Positions 17,744 to 28,990 of a stretch of DNA of 64,000 bases are shown here, in pieces. A model generated the notes under the pieces. The model saw nothing but the letters and a program-made list of their open reading frames with translations. It was not told where the DNA came from and did no database searches. A program made the position numbers and the translations under genes. The DNA is from an uncultured bacterium (GTDB lineage: Bacteria > Bacillota > Clostridia > Oscillospirales > CAG-272), in contig CASDOQ010000025.1 in NCBI GenBank assembly GCA_949282345.1, positions 84,127-148,126 on the forward strand. Reading direction: 5' to 3'. Position 1 is the stretch's first letter. Each line of letters opens with the position of its first letter.

Positions 17744-18832
17744 TCAGAAGCCGAGCCTGCTGATCTTTTCCTGCATGGTGGCCGTTGCGGCCGCATCCTG
17801 CAAGCCGGTCTCCAGGTGATAGGTCACGCTCTCGCCGGTGGCAAGATACCGTTCGTATCCGTGCGCCTTGCAATAGAGATATCCCTTATGTTCTCCCGTA
17901 GCGGGCAGAACCATGCCGAGCGCATCCTCATCCCCGGTCCGGGCGATCCAGCGGACACCGAACGGCAGTTCCTCCGGGCGATGACATACATAGACCGAAC
18001 TTCCGTCCGGGAAGACCTGCATCGTGTAAGCGCGCCCGTCTTCATCGGCCGCATAGCGGCAACAGAAGACGATCTCGGGCATATACGCCTGCCCGGGGGC
18101 GCCGACCTCGTCCATCAAGCCGGGATCGCGATCCAGGCGGTCAAGATACGCATTGGTCGCCGCCGCTCTGGCCGGATCGTAATTCTTTGGAACTTCGTGA
18201 TTCACGATAATATCCTTGCGCGGAGCCGTGTAGGAAAGGCGGGAGCCGTCCACCGGGCGGTGGTTGATATGACAGAGATAGAAATATTCGAGCGGCAGAT
18301 CCTTATGGTTCTCAAAGCGCACCGTCACGTCCAAAAGGGTCTTTCCTTCATAGAGTTTCACCGTCGGGCAGAAGTCGTAATCGGCTTCAAAACAACGCTT
18401 GTGCGAATAGGTTCCGCTGATGCCGATATACTTGCCCTTTTCATCCTCCCCGCAGAGAATATACACATCGTGGTACCTGGCGATCGGCAGTTCCCCGTGC
18501 GGCAGGTGCGTGTCCTCCGCCGTCGGATTCCCCATCGCGGTCAGACCGCAGTGCATCAGAAATCCTCCATAGGTCTCGCCGTAAGTATCTTTGGCGGGCA
18601 TCGGCTCATCGTAGATCGACTTCATAGTGAGTTCACGGCCGAGAAACTCGGCGCGCCACACCATCTGCCCCATGTACGGAAGCACCACGATATTCCCCTT
18701 ATCGTTTGTAAGCCGGACGGCAGAAACGCCGGTGGAATAGACAAAGAGCGAGGCCTTGAGTGCGCCCGCGGAAAGAACGGTGGTTTCCTTTTCGGTAAAA
18801 TAGATTTCTTTCAGATAGGTTCTGGTTTCCAT
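17744..18832 (-). CDS. DUF4432 / aldose 1-epimerase-like protein
   Basis: This is a 362-residue protein with the galactose-mutarotase-like beta-sandwich of the DUF4432 group. Recognisable segments are LPYMGQMVWRAEFLGRELTM, GGFLMHCGLTAMGNP, LEYFYLCHINHRP and GVRWIARTGDEDALGMVLPATGEHKGY. Relatives are thought to act on sugar anomers or related carbohydrate substrates, but the reaction is not established. The ATG at 18832 is chosen for the GGAGGATC 5 nt upstream. It has its own promoter overlapping the end of the beta-galactosidase gene, and its position next to lacZ suggests a role in sugar use. Confidence 0.78.
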   Translation of the reverse strand: METRTYLKEIYFTEKETTVLSAGALKASLFVYSTGVSAVRLTNDKGNIVVLPYMGQMVWRAEFLGRELTMKSIYDEPMPAKDTYGETYGGFLMHCGLTAMGNPTAEDTHLPHGELPIARYHDVYILCGEDEKGKYIGISGTYSHKRCFEADYDFCPTVKLYEGKTLLDVTVRFENHKDLPLEYFYLCHINHRPVDGSRLSYTAPRKDIIVNHEVPKNYDPARAAATNAYLDRLDRDPGLMDEVGAPGQAYMPEIVFCCRYAADEDGRAYTMQVFPDGSSVYVCHRPEELPFGVRWIARTGDEDALGMVLPATGEHKGYLYCKAHGYERYLATGESVTYHLETGLQDAAATATMQEKISRLGF

Positions 18833-18863
18833 ACGATCCTCCAAAGTAATCAATATCATCTAC

Positions 18864-21834
<2,971 letters not shown>

Positions 21835-21842
21835 TTAATGAA

Positions 21843-21891
21843 GAAAAAATCCGAACGTCGGATGAAAAACTTTCCTCCCTGTTCGGATTTT
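21843..21891 (-). terminator. Terminator of the tRNA-Val gene
   Basis: On the minus strand AAAATCCGAAC and GTTCGGATTTTTTC form a hairpin with a long loop and a terminal T-run, placed about 20 nt downstream of the tRNA and upstream of lacZ. Confidence 0.6.
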
Positions 21892-21910
21892 ATAGATGGC
21901 GCACGGCCGT

Positions 21911-21987
21911 TGGTGGACACAGGGGGGCTCGAACCCTCGACCTTACGGATGTGAACCGTACGCTCTAACCAACTGAGCTATGCGTCC
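21911..21987 (-). tRNA. tRNA-Val (anticodon CAC), CCA encoded
   Basis: The cloverleaf folds by eye. The acceptor stem is GGACGCA/TGTGTCC, the D-arm AGCTC...GAGC, the anticodon stem TACGG/CCGTA with loop TTCACAT (anticodon CAC, reading GUG), and the T-arm carries GGTTCGAGCCC. The discriminator A is followed by an encoded CCA. A sigma-A promoter lies just upstream at 21999-22027. Confidence 0.93.
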
Positions 21988-21998
21988 ATGACTTCTCA

Positions 21999-22027
21999 AG
22001 TATAGCACAGCTTTCCGCATTTGTAAA
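21999..22027 (-). promoter_or_regulatory. Sigma-A promoter of tRNA-Val
   Basis: TTTACA (22027-22022) and TATACT (22004-21999) on the minus strand have a 17-nt spacer, with the predicted start about 5 nt before the mature tRNA. Confidence 0.7.
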
Positions 22028-22140
22028 GGGGATTTTCAAAAAAAGTTTCTTTCTTCTTCTCAGGAATCGGGAAACATTGCAGATGTTGCTGTAAAAACGA
22101 GAAAGAATCATCGGAAATTTACCTCTTCTTTCATTTTCTA

Positions 22141-22169
22141 TTGCAAATAAAAAACGATTCTGCTATAAT
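22141..22169 (+). promoter_or_regulatory. Sigma-A promoter of the LarA-like/gnd operon
   Basis: TTGCAA (22141-22146) and TATAAT (22164-22169) with a 17-nt spacer lie about 45 nt before the first gene. Confidence 0.75.
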
Positions 22170-22214
22170 ATACTGTAAAAGCATGGGACGTTTGCGCCCC
22201 GGAAAGCAGGTTTT

Positions 22215-23459
22215 ATGTATAAAACGAGCGATACCGCAATACAGGATGCGGAACTGAAGCAGATCCTTGCCGATTCCCTGAAGGGACGAAAGCTGAAAAA
22301 GGTCCTGCTCCTCCCGCCGGACTACACCCGGATGTATTCGGGTGCCGGAAAAATCACCGCCTATTATTACGAGATGCTGAAAGATACGTGCGAGGTCGAC
22401 GTCATGCCCGCCCTCGGCACGCATATCCCGATGACGGAGGAAGAATGCCGGGCATTCTTCCTCGGGAAGATCCCCTTTGACCGTCTGATCGTCCACAACT
22501 GGCGCACCGACGTCATAAAGATCGGGGAAGTTCCTGCCGATTTCGTGCGCGAAGTCTCCGAAGGGTTAGTCAACTTTTCGATCGACGTAGAGGTCAACCG
22601 GCGCATCATGGATCCCTCCTATGACCTTATTATTTCCGTCGGGCAGGTCGTGCCGCACGAGGTCGTCGGGATGGCCAACTACTCCAAAAACATCTTTGTC
22701 GGATGCGGCGGAAGCAGTATGATCAACAGCTCACATATGCTGGGAGCCTTTTACGGGCTGGAACGCATCATGGGGCGCGACTTCTCTCCCGTGCGCCGGG
22801 TCTTCGACTATGCGCAGGAGCATTTCCTTTCCAACGTGCCGCTCCTCTATGTGCTGACCGTCACGACCAACACCGGGGAAAATACCAACCTGCACGGCAT
22901 CTATATCGGCAACCGCCGGGAGCTATTTGAGATGGCGGTAGCGCAGAGTCAGGAAAAGAATCTCAATCACATGGACAAGCCGCTGAAAAAGGTCGTCGTT
23001 TATCTTGACCCGCGCGAATTCAAAAGTACGTGGCTCGGGAACAAGGCCGTCTACCGCACGCGGATGGCGATCGCAGACGGCGGAGATCTGATCGTCCTTG
23101 CCCCCGGCGTCAAGATGTTCGGCGAAGACCCGGAAAACGACAAACTGATCCGCAAATACGGGTACGTCGGACGCGAGCGCGTTTTGAAACTGGTGAAGGA
23201 GAATGCCGATCTGCAGGAGAATATGTCGGTCGCGGCGCACCTGATCCACGGTTCGTCGGACGGCCGGTTCCGTATCACGTACTGCACGAAACTCCTCACC
23301 GAGGAAGAAGTGCGAGGCGCAGCCTTCGATTATATCCCCTACGATGAGATCGTGAAAAAATACGACCCCGCCGTGCTTACCGACGGCTTCCATACGATCG
23401 ACGGCGAGGAGATCTTTTATATCAGCAACCCGGCGCTCGGGCTCTGGACGAGGGACTGA
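22215..23459 (+). CDS. LarA-like protein (DUF2088, lactate racemase family)
   Basis: This is a 414-residue homologue of LarA, the nickel-pincer (NPN) dependent 2-hydroxyacid racemase family. The N-terminal DYTR (residues 36-39) and GTHIPMTEEE with His70 match family active-site segments, and GCGGSSMINSSHMLG near residue 168 supplies another His. LarA homologues racemise or epimerise lactate, malate, phenyllactate or sugar acids; the specificity here is unknown. No larB, larC or larE cofactor genes are in the window. It begins the operon and is followed after 2 nt by a PHP-domain gene, then gnd and a PfkB kinase, which suggests a sugar-acid substrate. Confidence 0.82.
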   Translation: MYKTSDTAIQDAELKQILADSLKGRKLKKVLLLPPDYTRMYSGAGKITAYYYEMLKDTCEVDVMPALGTHIPMTEEECRAFFLGKIPFDRLIVHNWRTDVIKIGEVPADFVREVSEGLVNFSIDVEVNRRIMDPSYDLIISVGQVVPHEVVGMANYSKNIFVGCGGSSMINSSHMLGAFYGLERIMGRDFSPVRRVFDYAQEHFLSNVPLLYVLTVTTNTGENTNLHGIYIGNRRELFEMAVAQSQEKNLNHMDKPLKKVVVYLDPREFKSTWLGNKAVYRTRMAIADGGDLIVLAPGVKMFGEDPENDKLIRKYGYVGRERVLKLVKENADLQENMSVAAHLIHGSSDGRFRITYCTKLLTEEEVRGAAFDYIPYDEIVKKYDPAVLTDGFHTIDGEEIFYISNPALGLWTRD

Positions 23460-23461
23460 CC

Positions 23462-24340
23462 GTGGATACGAGAATCATCGATCTGCACACGCATTCGCGA
23501 TGTTCAGACGGCTCAATGACTCCGACGGAACTGGTTGACCACGCAAAGAACGCCGGCATTGCCGCCATTGCCCTCTCCGACCACGATACCGTGGCCGGGG
23601 TGCGTGAAGCCATGGCAGAAGGCGAACGGATCGGCGTGGAGGTCGTCCCGGCCATTGAGCTCTCGGTTATTTCAAAAACCGAAACCCATATCCTCGGATA
23701 TTTTATCGACCCGGATTCCCCCGCGATGTCCGAGGCGATGGAGAAAATCCTCGCCACGCGTCGTTACCGCTCCGAAGAAACCTGCCGTCTTCTGAACGAG
23801 ATCGGCTTCCCCGTCACGATGCAGGAGGCGGAAGAACTGGCGGGCGGCGAAATGCTCTGCCGGGCACATTTTGCGCGGCTTTTGCAGAACAAGGGGCTCG
23901 TCCCCTCGGTCAAGGAGGCTTTTGACAAATATCTCGCCAACGGTCGCCCGGCCAACTGCAACGTACAGGCCATCACCGACCGGGAAGCCATTGACCTGAT
24001 CCATGCGGCAGGGGGCATTGCGTTCGTGGCGCACCTGCATCTGATCCGTCTTACCGATGAAGAACTTTTTTCCTATCTTTCGGGTCTCAAAGAAGCGGGA
24101 CTCGACGGGATAGAAGGCTATTACACCGAATACACGGAAGAAATGCAGGATAAGTTCCAGAAGATGGCCCGGACGCTCGGCCTGCAGATCTCGGGCGGAA
24201 CCGATTTTCACGCCGCCATGAAGCCACACATCTCGATCGGCCACGGGCTCGGCGGTCTCTCCATTCCCTACTCTGTTCTCGAAAATATGAAAAAGTATTA
24301 TAAAACAAAAAGGAAGGTACACGCAAATGAAAAAATCTGA
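23462..24340 (+). CDS. PHP-domain phosphoesterase
   Basis: This is a 292-residue protein of the PHP superfamily, YciV/RnaAM-like. Metal-binding motifs are visible: [12 protein letters not shown] near residue 6, LSDHDTV near 38, AIELSV near 65, AHLHLI near 188 and GGTDFHA near 245. Relatives hydrolyse 3',5'-nucleoside bisphosphates or trim RNA; some act on sugar phosphates. The start is a GTG 2 nt after the preceding stop, and the end overlaps gnd by 14 nt, so translation is coupled with both neighbours. Its role in a sugar-acid operon is unclear. Confidence 0.8.
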   Translation: MDTRIIDLHTHSRCSDGSMTPTELVDHAKNAGIAAIALSDHDTVAGVREAMAEGERIGVEVVPAIELSVISKTETHILGYFIDPDSPAMSEAMEKILATRRYRSEETCRLLNEIGFPVTMQEAEELAGGEMLCRAHFARLLQNKGLVPSVKEAFDKYLANGRPANCNVQAITDREAIDLIHAAGGIAFVAHLHLIRLTDEELFSYLSGLKEAGLDGIEGYYTEYTEEMQDKFQKMARTLGLQISGGTDFHAAMKPHISIGHGLGGLSIPYSVLENMKKYYKTKRKVHANEKI

Positions 24341-25778
24341 TATCGGTCTTATCGGTCTTGCGGTCATGGGGGAAAACCTTGTCATCAACATGGAAAGCAA
24401 GGGTTTCACCGTCTCGGTTTACAACCGCACGACGGAAAAGGTCAAGAAGTTTGTGGAGGGACGCGCCAGCGGGAAGAACATCGTCGGCACGTATTCTCTC
24501 GAAGAACTGGTCGCCAGCCTCGAAAAGCCCCGCAAGATCATGATGATGGTCAAGGCCGGCTCGGCTGTAGACGAAATGATCGAAAAACTGCTCCCGCTCC
24601 TTGACGACGGAGATATCCTGATCGACGGCGGTAACTCTCACTTCCCCGACACGGCCCGCCGTACCGCCTACGTGGAAAGCAAAGGAAAACTCTATATCGG
24701 AACCGGCGTTTCCGGCGGCGAAGAAGGCGCGCTCAACGGCCCGAGCCTGATGCCCGGCGGTTCTCCTGCTGCATGGCCCTATGTCAAGCCCATTCTGCAG
24801 GCCATCTGCGCGAAGGTCGAAGACGGTTCTCCCTGCTGCGACTGGGTCGGTGAAAACGGTGCCGGACACTTTGTGAAAATGGTTCACAACGGCATTGAGT
24901 ACGGCGATATGCAGATGATCTGCGAAGCCTATCAGCTGATGCGCGATTACCTCGGCATGAGCGACGACGAAATGCACGATGTCTTTGCCGACTGGAATAC
25001 GAAGGAGCTGGACAGCTACCTGATCGAGATCACAAAAGACATCCTGGCATACAAGGATGAAGACGGTTCCCCGTTGGTCGAGAAGATCCTTGATACCGCC
25101 GGCCAGAAGGGTACTGGCAAGTGGACCGGCATTGCCGCCCTCGACGAAGGCGTGCCGCTGACGCTGATCGGCGAAGCCGTCTTTGCCCGTTGCCTCAGCG
25201 CCATGAAGGAAGAAAGAGTGCAGGCTTCCCAGGTTCTCAGCGGACCGAAGCCCGAATTTCACGGCGACAAGGCCGCCTTTATCGAAGACATCAAGAACGC
25301 GCTCTTTGCGGCCAAGATCGTCTCTTATGCACAGGGCTACACGCTGATGCGTTCCGCGGCCAAGACCTACGGTTGGAACCTCAACTACGGCGGGATCGCG
25401 CTCATGTGGCGCGGTGGCTGTATCATCCGCAGCGTATTCCTCGGCAAGATCAAGGAAGCCTTCGACAAAAACCCCGAACTGCCGAACCTTCTGCTGGATC
25501 CTTATTTCAAGGGCGTCATCGAGAAGGCCCAGGCCGGTTGGAGACGCGTCTGCTCTGCCGCTATGATGAACGGCATTCCGATGCCCGCCATGTCCTCCGC
25601 CCTTTCGTACTACGACGGCTACCGTTGCGAACGCCTCCCGGCCAACCTGCTTCAGGCACAGCGTGACTACTTCGGCGCTCACACCTATGAGCGTGTCGAT
25701 GCGCCCCGCGGTCAGTTCTTCCACACCAACTGGACGGGCAAAGGCGGTGACACGGCCGCGACCCAGTATTCGGTCTGA
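24327..25778 (+). CDS. gnd: 6-phosphogluconate dehydrogenase, decarboxylating
   Basis: It converts 6-phosphogluconate to ribulose 5-phosphate, CO2 and NAD(P)H. At 483 residues it is the long (dimeric) form. The Rossmann motif is [13 protein letters not shown]; substrate motifs are DGGNSHF near residue 105, [19 protein letters not shown] near 130, and the catalytic [16 protein letters not shown] near 187. The C-terminal segment ends in [17 protein letters not shown]. The start overlaps the PHP gene by 14 nt, with GGAAGG upstream. The pairing with a LarA-like protein and a sugar kinase may indicate a catabolic rather than classical pentose-phosphate role. Confidence 0.96.
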   Translation: MKKSDIGLIGLAVMGENLVINMESKGFTVSVYNRTTEKVKKFVEGRASGKNIVGTYSLEELVASLEKPRKIMMMVKAGSAVDEMIEKLLPLLDDGDILIDGGNSHFPDTARRTAYVESKGKLYIGTGVSGGEEGALNGPSLMPGGSPAAWPYVKPILQAICAKVEDGSPCCDWVGENGAGHFVKMVHNGIEYGDMQMICEAYQLMRDYLGMSDDEMHDVFADWNTKELDSYLIEITKDILAYKDEDGSPLVEKILDTAGQKGTGKWTGIAALDEGVPLTLIGEAVFARCLSAMKEERVQASQVLSGPKPEFHGDKAAFIEDIKNALFAAKIVSYAQGYTLMRSAAKTYGWNLNYGGIALMWRGGCIIRSVFLGKIKEAFDKNPELPNLLLDPYFKGVIEKAQAGWRRVCSAAMMNGIPMPAMSSALSYYDGYRCERLPANLLQAQRDYFGAHTYERVDAPRGQFFHTNWTGKGGDTAATQYSV

Positions 25779-25825
25779 GCGATCCCGTACAATTTTCACA
25801 CTATTTCATTCAGGAGGGAAACCCT

Positions 25826-26899
25826 ATGAAAATCAGAGAAAACTATAAATACGCTCTCGTGGTCCCCACCAGCATGGGCGTCCGTATCTGCCCGCCCGAC
25901 GGCCAGCCGGTCTACTCTTCCGAGCTCTTCCGTATGCAGGTAACGAGCGCGGAGACCAACGTGGCCAGCATTTCTTCCTACCTCGGCCTCCCCGTGCACG
26001 TTCTGACGACCTTTGTCAAGGACAGCCCGATCGCCAAAATGATCAAAAACAATCTCCGCCAGCGCGGCATGACCTATGAGGGTGCCGAGGTGGAACAGGG
26101 CGGCCCGTGGGGCTACCGCCACCAGTTCAACATTGCGGACAGCGGATACGGCGCACGCGGACCCCGCGTACAGAACGACCGTGCCGGCGAAGTCGGCCGG
26201 ACGCTGAACGTCAAGGATTTTGACCTGGATCGCCTCTTCGGTGAAGAGGGCGTTGCCGTTCTGCACCTCTCGGGTCTTATCGGTGCTCTCTCCCCTGAAA
26301 CCAGTAAGTTCTGCCTGGAACTCGCCCGCGCCGCCAAAAAGCACGGCACGCTGATCTCCTTCGACTTAAACTACCGCGCCTCCTTCTGGAAGGGCCGCGA
26401 ACAGGAACTGCATGACATCTTTACCGAGATCGCCTCTGTTTCCGATATCCTGGTCGGGAACGAAGAGGACTTCCAGCTCTGCCTCGGACTCGAAGGGCCC
26501 GAAGCGGGCGGCAAAGATCTCGCCTCCAAGATCGACAGCTTCAAAGCGATGATCCGCACGGCCAAGGCACAGTATCCGAACGTCTCTGTCTTCGCTACGA
26601 CCCTGCGTCAGGTCATCAACGTCAACCGTCACCTGTGGGGTGCCATCATGCTGAACGGTGACGAATGGCACGTTGCCGAGCCCCGTGAGATCACGGTCCT
26701 TGACCGTATCGGCGGCGGCGACGGATTTGTGGGCGGTCTGATCTACGCCATCATCAAGGGCTGGGATGCCGAGAAGCAGCTCCAGTTCGGATGGGCGAGC
26801 GGCGCGCTGGCCACGACCTTCCTCACCGACTACGCACAGCCCGCAGACGAAGATCAGATCTTCAGCATCTGGGGCGGAAACGCCCGCGTCAAGCGGTAA
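25826..26899 (+). CDS. PfkB-family sugar kinase (2-keto-3-deoxygluconate kinase-like)
   Basis: This is a 357-residue ribokinase-fold kinase. The N-terminal substrate region (SSELFRMQVTSAETNVASISSYLG) and FDLNYRASFW near residue 180 resemble KDG kinases. The PfkB signature with the catalytic Asp reads DRIGGGDGFVGGL near residue 292. A strong CAGGAGGG site precedes the ATG. It is the last gene of the LarA-like/PHP/gnd operon, before the terminator at 26908-26945. Family kinases of this type phosphorylate 2-keto-3-deoxygluconate, fructose or related sugars; the substrate is inferred only. Confidence 0.8.
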   Translation: MKIRENYKYALVVPTSMGVRICPPDGQPVYSSELFRMQVTSAETNVASISSYLGLPVHVLTTFVKDSPIAKMIKNNLRQRGMTYEGAEVEQGGPWGYRHQFNIADSGYGARGPRVQNDRAGEVGRTLNVKDFDLDRLFGEEGVAVLHLSGLIGALSPETSKFCLELARAAKKHGTLISFDLNYRASFWKGREQELHDIFTEIASVSDILVGNEEDFQLCLGLEGPEAGGKDLASKIDSFKAMIRTAKAQYPNVSVFATTLRQVINVNRHLWGAIMLNGDEWHVAEPREITVLDRIGGGDGFVGGLIYAIIKGWDAEKQLQFGWASGALATTFLTDYAQPADEDQIFSIWGGNARVKR

Positions 26900-26907
26900 A
26901 AGAACAA

Positions 26908-26945
26908 AGGGCCCGGAGACAAGATCTCCGGGTCTTTTGCTTTTT
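26908..26945 (+). terminator. Rho-independent terminator of the gnd operon
   Basis: CCCGGAGA/TCTCCGGG hairpin followed by TCTTTTGCTTTTT directly after the PfkB gene. Confidence 0.85.
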
Positions 26946-27038
26946 CGGTTTTTTCCTTCTCATATATCGGCCGGTCTTTCGTGTCGAAAGCGAGGGAAAG
27001 CGAGATAAAACTGTGGAAAGACGATCCCGATGAAAGCT

Positions 27039-28013
27039 TTATTTTTTCGGTGATACGAGCGTAAAGTTCTTTCCGTCTCCCCGGAAAACGATCGTGCCGG
27101 AAAGATCGGTACGGAGGATCTCGACTTCCGCCTTTTGCAGGGAGGCCAAGGTCTCGGCGCAGGGATGACCGTATTTGTTCCCCGCCCCGACCGATATGAC
27201 CGCATAATCCGGGTGGACCCGGGAAAGAAAGGTCTGCCCGGTGGAAGTGTCGGAGCCGTGATGCCCGACCTTCAGGATATCGGCGCGTAGCGCTGCGGGC
27301 GAGCAGGCCGCCAGCATTTCATTCTCGGATATTGTTTCCGCATCCCCGGTCATGAGGACGCGATTTTCACCGAAAACAAGGCGAAAAACGATACTGTAAT
27401 TATTGGTATTGGAGTACTTTTCGGAATTCGGGGCAAGAAGTTCCATACGGAGCGAACCGGCTGTCAGGGTCATCCCTGCTTTTCCTTGTATGACGTCCAC
27501 GTCCCGCTCTTCCAGTGCCGCTACGGTATTGGTAAAGATCTGCGTACTTTTCGCCACGTCCGGCATCAGGCAATGCGTGACGGTAAAAGCGCGGATAATA
27601 TCGGGGGCGCCGCCGATATGGTCGGCATCCGGATGCGTGAGGAAAAGATAATCGATCTTTTCGATATTCAGATCTTGCAAATATGTAATGATGCTTTGCG
27701 TGACGGATTTCTTGATATCGCCCGTATCCACCAGAATGACGGCGTCCGCCGTCCGGATGAGAGTAGAGTCCCCCTGACCCACGTCCAGAAAGTGGATCTC
27801 CACTTCCCCGTCCGGGGATTCCTCGGCTTGGGTCGTCGAAACCGTCGTTTCTACCGGGGAGGGCACAGTCGTTTCCAAAGAGGTCGGCACGGTCGTTTTC
27901 GCCGTTGTGCCTATGCCGGGGATGAGTTGACAGGAAGTCAGACTCGTCAATAAAAGAAGCAGGACGAGAATGAGCGCCGGGAAACGGCTTTTTGCAAATC
28001 GTTTTGAATTCAT
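27039..28013 (-). CDS. Secreted metallo-beta-lactamase-fold lipoprotein (ComEC C-terminal-like)
   Basis: This is a 324-residue protein with a lipoprotein signal (lipobox LTSC near residue 28), a Thr/Ser/Pro-rich linker (about 36-70, TTVPTSLETTVPSP), and an MBL hydrolase domain. Metal motifs are FLDVGQGDSTLI, FLTHPDADHIGG (the HxDH motif), GDAE and GHHGSDTS. This is the stand-alone form of the ComEC extracellular nuclease-like domain; attack on nucleic acids or phosphodiesters outside the cell is possible but unproven. The start overlaps the recR stop by 4 nt (ATGA), which couples it to a DNA-repair gene. Confidence 0.85.
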   Translation of the reverse strand: MNSKRFAKSRFPALILVLLLLLTSLTSCQLIPGIGTTAKTTVPTSLETTVPSPVETTVSTTQAEESPDGEVEIHFLDVGQGDSTLIRTADAVILVDTGDIKKSVTQSIITYLQDLNIEKIDYLFLTHPDADHIGGAPDIIRAFTVTHCLMPDVAKSTQIFTNTVAALEERDVDVIQGKAGMTLTAGSLRMELLAPNSEKYSNTNNYSIVFRLVFGENRVLMTGDAETISENEMLAACSPAALRADILKVGHHGSDTSTGQTFLSRVHPDYAVISVGAGNKYGHPCAETLASLQKAEVEILRTDLSGTIVFRGDGKNFTLVSPKK

Positions 28014-28612
28014 GAGAGATATCTCCTTCCTTCCAGTGCGCGGTTGAGCGTCACTTCATCGGTATATTCAAGATTCCCGCCGACCGGGATGCCGTATGCC
28101 AGCCGTGCGACCTTGACCGAATAGGGCGCAAGGATCCGGCAAAGGTACATCGCAGTCGCCTCGCCCTCTACGTCGGGGTCGGTCGCCACGATGACTTCCC
28201 GCACGTCCCCCGCGGCCACCCGTTCACGCAATCCGGCAATCCGGAGAGAGTCGGGCGTTATGCCGTTCATCGGAGACAACGCGCCGCCGAGAACGTGATA
28301 AAGCCCCCGGTATTCGCGCACCCGCTCGAACGCAAGAACGTCACGCGCCTGCTCCACTACGCAAATGACGCCGCGGTCACGGTCGGGATCGGCGCAAACG
28401 GGGCAGATCTCCCCGGTCGTATAATTGCCGCAGACACGGCAGGGGCGTATTTTCCGCTTGGCATCCAGGATCGCCTCGGAGAAAGCGGTCGCTTCCTCAT
28501 CGCTGAACGAAAGGACCGAAAAGGCCATCCGCACAGCACTCTTTCCGCCGATGCCGGGAATATGGCGGAACATTTCAATCAGCCGCTGTAACGGCTCCGC
28601 GTATTCCTGCAT
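28010..28612 (-). CDS. recR: Recombination mediator protein RecR
   Basis: RecR works with RecO to load RecA at gaps in single-stranded DNA. The protein has 200 residues, the usual length. It starts with the HhH region (RHIPGIGGKSAVRMAF) and has a four-cysteine zinc site (CRVCGNYTTGEICPVC) near residues 57-72. A Toprim domain follows (VICVVEQARDVLAFER, ATDPDVEGEATAMYL), and the C-terminal Walker-like LAYGIPVGGNLEYTDEVTL closes the protein. It lies 1 nt after ebfC and overlaps the MBL lipoprotein gene by 4 nt, continuing the classic dnaX-ebfC-recR order. Confidence 0.97.
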   Translation of the reverse strand: MQEYAEPLQRLIEMFRHIPGIGGKSAVRMAFSVLSFSDEEATAFSEAILDAKRKIRPCRVCGNYTTGEICPVCADPDRDRGVICVVEQARDVLAFERVREYRGLYHVLGGALSPMNGITPDSLRIAGLRERVAAGDVREVIVATDPDVEGEATAMYLCRILAPYSVKVARLAYGIPVGGNLEYTDEVTLNRALEGRRYLS

Positions 28613-28613
28613 T

Positions 28614-28973
28614 TCAGAAAAGTCCCGGGATTCCAGACATTCCGGGCATGCCCGGCAGATTCATCTGCCCGGTGATCTTGCCCATCTCGGCTTCCGCCGT
28701 CTCGTCTACGGTGTGGATGGCCTGGTTGACGGCCGCCATGACGATATCGCTGAGCGTTTCGATGTCCTCGGGATCAACGATCTCCGGCGCGATGTCAAGA
28801 GAAAGGATCTCACGCTTTCCGTTGATCTTCACCGTGACGGCGCCGCCGCCCGCCGCGGCGGTATACTCCGCCGCCTCAAGTTCTGCCTGTTTGGCCTGCA
28901 TATCCTCCTGCATTTTCTGTGCCTGCTTCAGCATATCGGCCATGCCGCCGTTGTTGGGGATTCTGACTTTCAT
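28614..28973 (-). CDS. ebfC: YbaB/EbfC family nucleoid-associated protein
   Basis: This is a 119-residue DNA-binding protein of the EbfC family, which dimerises and binds DNA in the nucleoid. The N-terminal MLKQAQKMQEDMQAKQAELE helix and the central strand region (GGGAVTVKINGKREILSLDIAPEIV) are diagnostic, followed by ETLSDIVMAAVNQAI. A Gly/Met/Pro-rich tail (NLPGMPGMSGIPG) ends the protein, as in other Clostridia. The position between dnaX and recR is conserved widely in bacteria and supports the call. Confidence 0.93.
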   Translation of the reverse strand: MKVRIPNNGGMADMLKQAQKMQEDMQAKQAELEAAEYTAAAGGGAVTVKINGKREILSLDIAPEIVDPEDIETLSDIVMAAVNQAIHTVDETAEAEMGKITGQMNLPGMPGMSGIPGLF

Positions 28974-28990
28974 GTTAAGTCTCCTTTACA

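Noticed and set aside
24087..25799. 570-codon minus-strand ORF
   Set aside because: It is antisense to gnd, which is unambiguous. No conserved motif is seen.
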